Made by a program: the position numbers and the translations under genes. The notes under the pieces are model-generated. The model did not search any database. It was not told the origin of the DNA and was given only the letters and a program-made list of their open reading frames with translations. Source: Dokdonia pacifica (lineage in GTDB: Bacteria > Bacteroidota > Bacteroidia > Flavobacteriales > Flavobacteriaceae). From it: a DNA stretch of 64,000 bases. Numbering within the stretch: position 1 is the first letter of the stretch; every line of letters starts with the position of its first letter. This document shows positions 34,779 to 42,896 of the stretch, one piece after another. The stretch covers positions 496,001-560,000 of the forward strand of contig NZ_FZNY01000001.1 of assembly GCF_900188275.1 (NCBI RefSeq). Reading direction: 5' to 3'.

Positions 34779-34870
34779 AGTTTGGGGCTGTTAATGGTTT
34801 TAAATATACAAAATGTATTTAAACCTCCTAAAATCACAGAATTAAACCAGTATCAGGCACTTGACATTTA

Positions 34871-34910
34871 CATTTTGTCTATATTAAAATGCATTTTATC
34901 TATATTAAAA
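34871..34910. promoter_or_regulatory. Direct repeats CATTTTRTCTATATTAAAA, 21 bp period
   Basis: CATTTTGTCTATATTAAAA at 34871..34889 and CATTTTATCTATATTAAAA at 34892..34910 differ by one base and are spaced 21 bp start to start. A similar inverted copy occurs at 34798..34815 near the TPR start. Such spacing is what AraC-family proteins bind. Confidence 0.6.
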
Positions 34911-34930
34911 AAACTAGTAAATTATCTTGA

Positions 34931-35260
34931 TTAACTTTCTGGAGCCAAACGTACTTTAAGGCCATCTAATGCAGGATGCATATGTATCTGACAGCCAAGT
35001 CGGCTATTATCTTCTACATAAAAAGCTTCGGCAAGCATCGCATCTTCATCGTCAGATATTTCTGGGAGTTCATGATCACTCTCTACATAGCATTGACAGG
35101 AAGCACACATGGCCATCCCTCCACAAACACCAATAGTTCCTTCTGGTGCTAGTTCGTAAGAACGTACAATTTCCATAAGATTCATATTCATATCTGTAGG
35201 CGCTTCTACAGTATGTGTAGTGCCCTCTCTATCTGTAATATGTATGGTAATGTCTGACAT
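34931..35260 (-). CDS. 2Fe-2S ferredoxin, adrenodoxin type
   Basis: 109 residues. Cluster ligands C46, C52, C55 and C90 (GVCGGMAMCASC and GCQIHM) match the C-x5-C-x2-C...C adrenodoxin/vertebrate-type pattern; the C-terminal HPALDGLKVRLAPES is typical. It carries electrons in the cytoplasm, probably from the reductase encoded two genes upstream. It is the last gene of a five-gene minus-strand Fe-S run and starts immediately after the small membrane protein's stop. Confidence 0.92.
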   Translation of the reverse strand: MSDITIHITDREGTTHTVEAPTDMNMNLMEIVRSYELAPEGTIGVCGGMAMCASCQCYVESDHELPEISDDEDAMLAEAFYVEDNSRLGCQIHMHPALDGLKVRLAPES

Positions 35261-35497
35261 TTAAAATCTCATTAAACTTATCGCCCCAAAAATAATTAAC
35301 AATACAATATAAAGTATCATCAAAAAGATACCGAAGTACAAAAACTTTGTAAGAGTTCCTTTTGCTTTAACTTTCTTTTTATACATCTCTGTTTTTGAAA
35401 GTGCTAGATGAAGAAAAAAACCTCCAACAATTACAATGACAAAGAAGCCTATAATACTGGCCGTACTAACTCTAACATCTGTAATAATTTGATCCAT
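35261..35497 (-). CDS. Small two-helix membrane protein of unknown function
   Basis: 78 residues with two hydrophobic helices (ASIIGFFVIVIVGGFFLHLAL and FLYFGIFLMILYIVLLIIFG). No motif is recognised. It overlaps the reductase stop by one base (35497) and touches the ferredoxin start, so it is translated with both and is a stable part of the operon. A membrane partner for the reductase/ferredoxin pair is possible, purely by context. Confidence 0.75.
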   Translation of the reverse strand: MDQIITDVRVSTASIIGFFVIVIVGGFFLHLALSKTEMYKKKVKAKGTLTKFLYFGIFLMILYIVLLIIFGAISLMRF

Positions 35498-36549
35498 TAC
35501 TCTATCGCTTTAACAACCGCCTTGGGTGCCTCTTTTTTACTTCCATCAAATCCTGTAACACCGCCTACTGTTGTATATTTCATTACATAGCGTTTATCTG
35601 GGAAGATACGTTGGTATGCACTTTGACACATGAGTGTAGCTTCATGAAAACCACAAAGAATTAGTTTTAATTTTCCTGGATAGGTATTTACATCGCCAAT
35701 TGCATATATGCCGGGAATATTGGTTTGGTAATCGAGGCTATTATTTACTTTGATTGCATTTTTCTCTATCTCAAGTCCCCAATCTGCTATAGGTCCTAGT
35801 TTAGGTGCCAATCCAAACAACGGAATAAAATGATCTACTTCAATTTCTTTTTCTTCCTCACCTCTTTTTACCTTGACACTCTCTAAATGATCATTTCCTG
35901 AAAGTGCTGTAATTTCGGCAGGCGTAATCAAAGTAATCTTTCCTTGGTTTTTTAACTCTTGTACTTTCTCTACGCTATCTAGTGCTCCTCTAAACTCATT
36001 ACGACGATGCACTAAAGTAACTTCACTAGCTACATCTGATAAGAAAATACTCCAATCTAATGCACTATCACCACCACCAGCAATAATGACTCTTTTATTT
36101 CTATAAATTTCTGGATCTCTAATAATATACTCTACTCCTTTATCTTCAAACTGAGTAATATTCTCTAAGATAGGTTTACGTGGTTCAAAACTTCCTAATC
36201 CTCCTGCAATAGCAACAATAGGTGCGTGATGTTTTGTTCCTTTATTTGTGGTAACAATAAAGGTATCGTCTTCTTGTTTTTCTATGGTTTGTGCACGTTC
36301 TCCTAATGTAAATCCTGGTTGAAAAGGTTCGATCTGTTTCATCAGATTGTCTACCAAATCTCCTGCTAGCACTTCTGGAAATGCAGGAATATCATAAATA
36401 GGTTTTTTAGGATAAATTTCTGAACACTGCCCTCCCGGTTGTGGTAAGGCGTCTATAAGGTGGCATTTTAATTTTAAAAGCCCTGCTTCAAAAACAGCAA
36501 AAAGTCCTGTTGGGCCTGCTCCTATAATGAGTATATCTGTTGTAATCAT
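35497..36549 (-). CDS. Ferredoxin-NADP+ reductase, thioredoxin-reductase-like type
   Basis: 350 residues, the size of TrxR-like ferredoxin-NADP+ reductases (YumC class). FAD site IIGAGPTGLFAVFEAG at the N-terminus, QPGGQCSEIYP, NADP(H) site VIIAGGGDSALDW, GVYAIGD-like GIYAIGDVNTYPG. The thioredoxin-reductase Cys pair is absent, as expected for an FNR. It would pass electrons from NADPH to the ferredoxin at 34931. It is separated from nfu by 61 bp holding a short palindrome (36567). Confidence 0.92.
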   Translation of the reverse strand: MITTDILIIGAGPTGLFAVFEAGLLKLKCHLIDALPQPGGQCSEIYPKKPIYDIPAFPEVLAGDLVDNLMKQIEPFQPGFTLGERAQTIEKQEDDTFIVTTNKGTKHHAPIVAIAGGLGSFEPRKPILENITQFEDKGVEYIIRDPEIYRNKRVIIAGGGDSALDWSIFLSDVASEVTLVHRRNEFRGALDSVEKVQELKNQGKITLITPAEITALSGNDHLESVKVKRGEEEKEIEVDHFIPLFGLAPKLGPIADWGLEIEKNAIKVNNSLDYQTNIPGIYAIGDVNTYPGKLKLILCGFHEATLMCQSAYQRIFPDKRYVMKYTTVGGVTGFDGSKKEAPKAVVKAIE

Positions 36550-36566
36550 TGATTCTTGTTAAGTAC

Positions 36567-36580
36567 GCTTTCGCGAAAGC
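36567..36580. repeat. Short palindrome between nfu and the reductase gene
   Basis: Perfect GCTTTCGCGAAAGC inside the operon, between nfu and the reductase start. Could attenuate or stabilise the mRNA at this point. Confidence 0.95.
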
Positions 36581-36610
36581 GAATTTACAAACACTTTACT
36601 TGTAACGATT

Positions 36611-36853
36611 TTAAGAGGCTACATTAATCACGTTTTCTATCTGAGGAGCGTATTTTTTTATAGTCATTTCTACACCGCTCTTTAACGTCATTTGATTTAC
36701 AGAACATCCTACACAAGCACCTTCTAGTTGTACTCGAACCGTTTTACCCTCTTCAATACCAAGTAAGGTAATATCACCTCCATCACTTTGAAGAAATGGC
36801 CTGATTTCTTCAAGTGCATCTTCTACTTTTTGAGTTAATTCTTGATCTGTCAT
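36611..36853 (-). CDS. NifU C-terminal domain (Nfu) Fe-S carrier
   Basis: 80 residues, a free-standing Nfu domain. The cluster-binding CxxC is in GACVGCSVN; flanking ALEEIRPFLQSDGGDITLLGI is the conserved Nfu start. It accepts a 4Fe-4S cluster and delivers it to target proteins. It starts 3 bp after the mrp stop, so both Fe-S carriers are translated together. Confidence 0.93.
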   Translation of the reverse strand: MTDQELTQKVEDALEEIRPFLQSDGGDITLLGIEEGKTVRVQLEGACVGCSVNQMTLKSGVEMTIKKYAPQIENVINVAS

Positions 36854-36856
36854 AGA

Positions 36857-37993
36857 CTAGTTTTTAACGGCACTACACCCTGCCATTGTTGTTATTTTAA
36901 TTGCTTCTGTAGGAGGCAAACTTTTATTACGACGTACGGTTTCTTCTACTACATTTCTAGTAAGCTCTTCATAAGATTTAGAAAGTGGTGACCCCGACTG
37001 TAATGCCGCTGGGCGTCCAACATCTCCTGCTTCTCTAATACTTTGCACTAATGGAATTTCTCCTAATAGTCTTACATCTAAATCTTCTGCGAGGTTTCTT
37101 GCGCCTTCTTTTCCAAAGATATAGTACTTATTATCTGGCAATTCTTCTGGTGTGAAATATGCCATATTTTCTACAATACCTAATACAGGTACATTAATAC
37201 TTTCTTGCTGAAACATAGCCACTCCCTTCTTTGCATCTGCTAGTGCAACTGTTTGAGGTGTACTTACGATAACTGCTCCCGTAATGGGTAACGACTGCAT
37301 GATACTTAAGTGAATATCTCCCGTGCCTGGAGGTAAGTCTAATAATAAGAAATCTAATTCTCCCCAAGCGGCATCAAAAATCATTTGATTTAATGCTTTG
37401 GCTGCCATAGGTCCTCTCCATACGACTGCTTGATCTGGTTTTGTAAAAAAGCCTATAGATAATACCTTCACACCATAACTCTCTACGGGTTTCATCTTAG
37501 ATTTACCATCTACATTTACAGAAAGTGGGCGCTCATGTGGCACATCAAACATAATAGGAATAGAAGGTCCATATATATCGGCATCTAGTACGCCTACTTT
37601 GAAGCCCATCTCAGATAAGCTTACCGCAATGTTTGCGGTTGTTGTAGATTTTCCTACGCCTCCTTTTCCTGAAGCAATCGCAACAATATTTTTAATTCCT
37701 GGAATCGCTTTCCCTTTAATTTCTACTTTTTCTTTAGGAGCAGGCGCATCTACTTTTAGATTTACTTTCACTTGAGCTTTTTGTTCCACTTTATCATGGA
37801 TAGCCTTCATGATTTCTACTTCTGTTTTTTTACGGGCTTGTAATGTTGGGTTTTTAATAGTAATATCTACAATAACCTCATCTCCAAATGTAAGGACATT
37901 TGTTACTGCGCCACTATCTACCATATTTTCTCCAGCACCAGGAACTGTTATTGTTCGTAATGCTTCTAGGATATCTTTTTTATTCAGTTTCAT
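36857..37993 (-). CDS. mrp: Mrp/ApbC-type Fe-S cluster carrier ATPase
   Basis: 378 residues. An N-terminal MIP18/DUF59 domain (ILEALRTITVPGAGENMVDSG, ~1-95) precedes a MinD-like P-loop NTPase (VAIASGKGGVGKSTTTANIA ~105-125, DADIYGPSIP, LLDLPPGTGD). It loads Fe-S clusters onto apoproteins. The C-terminal TMAGCSAVKN carries one Cys. First gene of the minus-strand run mrp, nfu, reductase, small membrane protein, ferredoxin, a compact set for making and using Fe-S centres. Confidence 0.94.
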   Translation of the reverse strand: MKLNKKDILEALRTITVPGAGENMVDSGAVTNVLTFGDEVIVDITIKNPTLQARKKTEVEIMKAIHDKVEQKAQVKVNLKVDAPAPKEKVEIKGKAIPGIKNIVAIASGKGGVGKSTTTANIAVSLSEMGFKVGVLDADIYGPSIPIMFDVPHERPLSVNVDGKSKMKPVESYGVKVLSIGFFTKPDQAVVWRGPMAAKALNQMIFDAAWGELDFLLLDLPPGTGDIHLSIMQSLPITGAVIVSTPQTVALADAKKGVAMFQQESINVPVLGIVENMAYFTPEELPDNKYYIFGKEGARNLAEDLDVRLLGEIPLVQSIREAGDVGRPAALQSGSPLSKSYEELTRNVVEETVRRNKSLPPTEAIKITTMAGCSAVKN

Positions 37994-38268
37994 TTCTTTT
38001 TTTAAAAAGGAGATTGTCTAAACTCATTAAACCTTACTTAGACTAATTCTAAATGCAAAGATACCGCTTAAAGTATGAAGTACAAAGCCTTTAAGACTTC
38101 TTAAACATTAAGCAAAACTATACGCTCTCTTACCTACTAGCAAGATAAATCTATGAACACAAAATAGAAACACACTTACGCAAATTGGCACTCCAAATCT
38201 ATGTATCGTTCATTTTAGCTAGGTATTCTGTAAATTAATGATTCAAAAGCCGACTTATTTTTTTATAA

Positions 38269-40071
38269 ATGAAGATCTTTTTAACATACATTATTTTTTT
38301 ATTTCCTCTAATGATCATTGCTCAGAATGACAATTCTCTTTGTGTTTTATTAGAGGGTGGGTCAATTCCTGATGATATTGAAGGAGTTTATAGCAGCTCT
38401 GTGGATGAAGATTTTCTAGCCGCTTTTGAGCCAGTTACATTTACTATTTTTTTCTGGGGAATTAATAATGACGATGCCAGCAACATTCCTACTATTAATG
38501 AAGCAACTGTTCAGGAAGCAATGACCCGAATAAACGATGATTTTAATCCATTTAATATATTTTTCAGATTAAAGGGATTTGATAACCAGTCGTTCAATTC
38601 TTCTGCGCATCATATCGGGGCTAATCTCCAAGAAATTGGAACGTATGCAAAACAAAACGGCCTTATAAATCCTCATTCTTTTAATGTATATATCCCAGAA
38701 GATCATGGTCCAGGAAGTGGCGAGGCAAGATTTAATAGTACCATATGCGCTGTACAACGAAGTGATTTTAATGACTACACACTCACTCACGAATTAGCAC
38801 ATGACTTTTTTATTTTACACACAAGAGAGTTTTTTAATACTACAGCATGTGAGCATGTAACTAGAGATCCTAATGATCCAAACTATAATGCTACGACAGC
38901 TGGTGATCGTGTAGCAGATACTGCCGCTTGCCCAAGATATAGTGGTAATCCTGAAATTAGAGAGACTCAATTAGATGAAGAAAATTGTTTATACATTGGG
39001 GACCTAACTGATTGTGAAGGGACTCCTTATGAGATATTTCAGGAAGACATTTTAAATTACATGAGTGCATTTGCTTTTTCTTGTAGAAGTATATTTTCAA
39101 CAGGTCAAAAAATAAGAATGCATGAATCTATCGTAGCAGATATTAATAATGTATTTGCAAAAACCCGAATAACACATATTCCTGATCCTAATTTTGAGCA
39201 ATCTTTAATCAATCAAGGTATTGATACTGATGGTGTTCTTAACGGAGAAGTACTCACTGCCGATATTTATACATTAACTTCCCTGAATATTAGCAATGAA
39301 AATATACAAGATCTCACAGGAATTCAGGATTTTACAGCTTTACAAACATTGAACTGTAGTTTTAATAATGAGATTACATCTATTCATCTCTCAAAAAATC
39401 AATCATTAGAGACATTGATTACTGATCATACATCGTTAGAAAGTCTAGATATTTCATCTAATACACAACTTCGTTTTTTAAGCGTTCAAGACAATAACCT
39501 AACCCATATTGATGTTTCTAACAATGTGCTATTAGAGACATTAAACATTGCCAATTTGGATACTCCTGTAGGTAATGAAATTACAGATCTTGATCTTTCA
39601 ACAAACACTGCGCTCACCTCATTGATTGCTTCCAACGTCAATCTATCAAGCCTAAATATTCAAAACGGAAATACTAATAACATTACAACATTTTCGACGC
39701 TCACAAATCTTAACCTCAACTGTATTCAAGTAGATGATGCGACTAGAGCAAATAATAGAGAGACTCCTTATAGTCAATGGGAAATTGATGCTCAAACATT
39801 TTTCTCTGAAGATTGTAGTATCACAGATGAAGGTTTATTTCTATCTACATTTAAAATAACTCCTAACCCTGTTCAAGATATCATTAGTATTATACCTCCT
39901 CAAGAAATTCAATTATCAAAAATTGAGGTATACGACATTACTGGAAAAAGAGTGATTCTGCAAGAAGTAGATTTAAATAACGTAGCTGTCTCTACATTAC
40001 CCAAAGGAGTATTCTTTCTTCGAATAGATACTCAAACAAATACTGTTATAAAACGATTTATAAAAGGGTAA
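38269..40071 (+). CDS. Secreted M43-like metallopeptidase with leucine-rich repeats and T9SS sorting domain
   Basis: 600 residues. Signal peptide (LTYIIFLFPLMIIAQ). The zinc site is HELAHDFFILH (H174, E175, H178, H184), a metzincin HExxHxxxxxH, and the Met-turn is in ILNYMSAF (~265), fitting pappalysin-type (M43) enzymes. Residues ~310-460 hold leucine-rich repeats (LTSLNISNENIQDLTGI, LESLDISSN). The final ~80 residues (FKITPNPVQDIISIIPPQEI, YDITGKRV) form a type IX secretion C-terminal domain, so it is exported to the cell surface. Probably degrades extracellular protein. Confidence 0.85.
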   Translation: MKIFLTYIIFLFPLMIIAQNDNSLCVLLEGGSIPDDIEGVYSSSVDEDFLAAFEPVTFTIFFWGINNDDASNIPTINEATVQEAMTRINDDFNPFNIFFRLKGFDNQSFNSSAHHIGANLQEIGTYAKQNGLINPHSFNVYIPEDHGPGSGEARFNSTICAVQRSDFNDYTLTHELAHDFFILHTREFFNTTACEHVTRDPNDPNYNATTAGDRVADTAACPRYSGNPEIRETQLDEENCLYIGDLTDCEGTPYEIFQEDILNYMSAFAFSCRSIFSTGQKIRMHESIVADINNVFAKTRITHIPDPNFEQSLINQGIDTDGVLNGEVLTADIYTLTSLNISNENIQDLTGIQDFTALQTLNCSFNNEITSIHLSKNQSLETLITDHTSLESLDISSNTQLRFLSVQDNNLTHIDVSNNVLLETLNIANLDTPVGNEITDLDLSTNTALTSLIASNVNLSSLNIQNGNTNNITTFSTLTNLNLNCIQVDDATRANNRETPYSQWEIDAQTFFSEDCSITDEGLFLSTFKITPNPVQDIISIIPPQEIQLSKIEVYDITGKRVILQEVDLNNVAVSTLPKGVFFLRIDTQTNTVIKRFIKG

Positions 40072-40082
40072 TATGGTGCATC

Positions 40083-40147
40083 CGCTTTAACACCATGCTA
40101 TCTCTTATGGTTATAAATCTCGCAAGTACGCTTTCGCGAAAGCGTAC
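40083..40147 (-). repeat. Long repeat element, copy E (reverse orientation)
   Basis: CGCTTTAACACCATGCTATC, TTATGGTTATAAATCTCGCAAG and TACGCTTTCGCGAAAGCGTA. A degraded reverse copy whose left end (in the repeat's own direction) is a full short palindrome (40130..40143). It follows the M43 gene. Confidence 0.75.
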
Positions 40148-40280
40148 TCAGAAACCTAAGTATCTAATAGAAAATAACTTTATCATTTATATGTTTTATT
40201 TCTGTACCTCAGGCAACCTTTTTTAAAACAACAACGTCTTATAAGTATACCACTTAAGGTAATCTTGCAAAAAAAGACGT

Positions 40281-41129
40281 ATGTATTCAATCAAAAATAG
40301 CAATCCTTTTATTACAGCTTTAGGCTTAATTTTATACATAGCCATTATCTTTTCCTTACCAATAGATCGTTTATTCTCTACAGATTATTTTTCAGAATTT
40401 CAAATTGAATATATTGTTCTAGCATTAAAAATGTCTGCTCTTTTTACAGTAGGTTTGATAGGCATTAAAAAAGTAAATTTACTTTCATTAAGTGGTCTTT
40501 CTCATTCTGACAAATGGTCCTTCAAGCTTCTTAACTGCATACCTATTTATCTTTTTATTCTTGGGATTTTATCTTTTATTGGCAATGACATTACTCAAGT
40601 ACAAATCAGTAATGTCATATTACTTTTTATAGCCTGCATGATGGTTGGTTTTGCTGAAGAATTCATTTTTAGAGGATTGCTAATCCCACTTTTTATCAAA
40701 AAATATCGTTACCACAAAAATGGTATATTCCTAAGTATTTTCTTCTCTGCTTTATTTTTTGGGCTTTCACATTTAATAAATTTAGCTGTAAATGAAAATA
40801 TACCTCAAGTAATCGCCCAAGTTATTTTTGCAACTTTTATGGGAATATTTTTTGCGTCGGTATTAATAAAAACAAATAAGTTAATTCCAATAGCTATAAC
40901 ACATGGACTTATCAATTTCTTTTTCCTTTTTAGAACTTTACCAGCCATAAACAATAATTCTGAAGTGATTACACAAAACCTGACCGATCAAATAGCAGGA
41001 GCATTACCTTCTATTCTTTTATTTTTTCCATTATTGATTATAGGGCTTATAATTTCAAGAAAAATAAATAGAGATGTAACGCTTAAAAAATTACCTACAC
41101 AAGGCAATCAAAAAGTAATAAAATTGTAA
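40281..41129 (+). CDS. CPBP family intramembrane glutamic endopeptidase
   Basis: 282 residues with about eight hydrophobic helices. CPBP (ABI/CAAX-like) motifs: EEFIFRGLL (~132-140), FFGLSHL with catalytic-site His, and ITHGLINFF. Such proteins cleave other proteins within the membrane or have lost activity and help in bacteriocin resistance; this member keeps the EExxxR and both His motifs, so it is probably active. No bacteriocin-like genes are nearby. Its target is unknown. Confidence 0.87.
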   Translation: MYSIKNSNPFITALGLILYIAIIFSLPIDRLFSTDYFSEFQIEYIVLALKMSALFTVGLIGIKKVNLLSLSGLSHSDKWSFKLLNCIPIYLFILGILSFIGNDITQVQISNVILLFIACMMVGFAEEFIFRGLLIPLFIKKYRYHKNGIFLSIFFSALFFGLSHLINLAVNENIPQVIAQVIFATFMGIFFASVLIKTNKLIPIAITHGLINFFFLFRTLPAINNNSEVITQNLTDQIAGALPSILLFFPLLIIGLIISRKINRDVTLKKLPTQGNQKVIKL

Positions 41130-41168
41130 TTCGTGTTTTTTTAAGTGATGATTCTATCAAGAAGCACA

Positions 41169-41516
41169 TTACTCCATCCCTAGTTCTACAACAGGATCCC
41201 AAAAGAATTTTTTAAAATCTACGACTTGATCATCTTCCACTTGAATCCCTTCTTCTGCTAGCATTTGTGCCATAGCATTACTACTTCCAAAATGCATTTT
41301 ACCTGTAAGAATCCCTACTCTATTTACCACACGATGTGCTGGCACATCGGGATATTTTCCAGCCCCATTCATAGCCCATCCTACCATACGACTACTACGT
41401 GCTGCCCCTAAATATTTAGCAATAGCACCATAACTAGTGACACGACCATAAGGGATGAGTTTTGTAACTGCGTATACTTTATCAAAAAAGTTTTCTGTTT
41501 CTACTGAGTATTTCAT
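41169..41516 (-). CDS. Alkyltransferase-like (MGMT family) protein lacking the catalytic Cys
   Basis: 115 residues, equal to the DNA-binding domain of O6-methylguanine-DNA methyltransferase alone. The acceptor site reads VPAHRVVN (A60) in place of PCHRV, so it cannot accept the alkyl group. Such Atl proteins bind alkylated bases and recruit nucleotide excision repair. GRVTSYGAIAKYLG and SRMVGWAMNG contain the recognition helix and arginine finger. It overlaps the LysE-family gene by four bases. Confidence 0.87.
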   Translation of the reverse strand: MKYSVETENFFDKVYAVTKLIPYGRVTSYGAIAKYLGAARSSRMVGWAMNGAGKYPDVPAHRVVNRVGILTGKMHFGSSNAMAQMLAEEGIQVEDDQVVDFKKFFWDPVVELGME

Positions 41517-42142
41517 TCAAAGTAAATGGTTCTTATTAATGTAATGATCACCAAAACCAGCATTAAAGCTGCCATAAAATAATTAGAATACTTTGCAAAA
41601 GAAGCGCTTTTATTCTCAATTCTTGCAAAGAAAACAACATATAAATATAAGGTGGTAAATGTCCCTAATACTGCTGCTGCAATAAAAATACTTATTGCTA
41701 CAATATCATACTCTACCTTACCACTTACATTAAGAGCTGCGCCTAAAGCACAGAAGTATGGAATAGGTAATACATTTAGAACAGAAACCATCATTCCTTT
41801 CCCTAAACTTCGTATTCCTGCATGTTTTGAAACCTTTACTTTCTTAACACGACTACGTTTTGCCTTTACAAAAAAGAAAATAGCCATGATCAAGAAAATA
41901 ACTAATCCCGTACGAAGTAACATATTACGCACAAAAGGATTTCCAAAAATATACCTAGCGAGTAAAATTGCAATAAGTGCCTGAAAAGCAACCACTAATG
42001 ACGCCCCAATAGCTACTAAAAATCCATTATTTTTGCCATGTTGCACACACGTTTTTGCCACAGACATATTGATAAGTCCAGGAGGAATCACTCCAGCCAG
42101 TGCGGCAAAATAAGTAATAAAGAAGAGTTTGGTTGTTTCCAA
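41513..42142 (-). CDS. LysE-family transporter
   Basis: 209 residues with five to six transmembrane helices and the family's N-terminal ALAGVIPPGLINMSV (PGP-like signature). LysE/RhtB proteins export amino acids or related compounds; substrate is unknown. It starts 10 bp after trmB and overlaps the Atl-like gene by four bases, forming a minus-strand run of three genes (trmB, lysE-like, atl-like) with no common function. Confidence 0.83.
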   Translation of the reverse strand: METTKLFFITYFAALAGVIPPGLINMSVAKTCVQHGKNNGFLVAIGASLVVAFQALIAILLARYIFGNPFVRNMLLRTGLVIFLIMAIFFFVKAKRSRVKKVKVSKHAGIRSLGKGMMVSVLNVLPIPYFCALGAALNVSGKVEYDIVAISIFIAAAVLGTFTTLYLYVVFFARIENKSASFAKYSNYFMAALMLVLVIITLIRTIYFE

Positions 42143-42152
42143 AAGCCTTGAA

Positions 42153-42827
42153 CTATTTGACTCTAAATTTAATATAAGTTATTGGTTTTCCTTGCTCAAG
42201 ATATTGTTTTTCATAAAATGTTTGTATTCCCACTACTTCTTCTGGAGAATATTCATTCTTATACACATCATGATTTGCATGTAAAATCTCATGCCCTTCT
42301 CCATGCAAAAGTCCCAAAGTATATCCATGCATAAACTCAGAGTCTGTCTTTAAATTTATGGTTCCTTCAGGTTCTAAAATCTGTTTATATTTTTGCAAAA
42401 ATTCTGTATTGGTCATTCTATGCTTGGTGCGCTTATACTTAATTTGAGGATCTGGAAAGGTAATCCAGATTTCTGCTATTTCTGCTTTCGCGAAAGCATA
42501 ATTAACAAGCTCTATTTGTGTGCGCATAAAGCCTACATTCGTCATATTATCTTCCAATGCCGTTTTTGCACCTCTCCAAAAACGAGCTCCCTTAATGTCT
42601 ATTCCTAAGAAATTTTTATCAGGATATCGTTGCGCTAATCCCACAGAGTATTCTCCTTTACCACAACCCAACTCCAAAACAATAGGCTTATTATTTTTGA
42701 AAAAATCTGTTTTCCACTTACCTTTAAGCGGAAAGCTTCCATCAACTAACTCTTCACGAGTAGGCTGAATGACGTTGCTGAAAGTTTCGTTTTCACGAAA
42801 ACGTTTTAATTTATTTTTACTTCCCAA
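42153..42827 (-). CDS. trmB: tRNA (guanine-N7)-methyltransferase
   Basis: 224 residues, normal for TrmB, which makes m7G46 in tRNAs. Motif I VLELGCGKGEYSVGLAQ, FLGIDIKGARFWRGA, and the signature WITFPDPQIKYKRTKHRMT are clear; the conserved RLTN-like end is MTNTEFL. The palindrome at 42484 encodes AFAKA in the strand before WITFPDP, a region that usually reads as a variable helix. Confident. Confidence 0.95.
   Translation of the reverse strand: MGSKNKLKRFRENETFSNVIQPTREELVDGSFPLKGKWKTDFFKNNKPIVLELGCGKGEYSVGLAQRYPDKNFLGIDIKGARFWRGAKTALEDNMTNVGFMRTQIELVNYAFAKAEIAEIWITFPDPQIKYKRTKHRMTNTEFLQKYKQILEPEGTINLKTDSEFMHGYTLGLLHGEGHEILHANHDVYKNEYSPEEVVGIQTFYEKQYLEQGKPITYIKFRVK
42484..42497. repeat. Short palindrome (intragenic, trmB)
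   Basis: Perfect GCTTTCGCGAAAGC. Read on the minus strand as Ala-Phe-Ala-Lys-Ala in NYAFAKAE. Confidence 0.95.
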
Positions 42828-42896
42828 AGTACTATTTAATATTTTGGTAAAATTAAGGAAACTTTTAGTAGATATACGTGTCTGAAATTTGCATTT

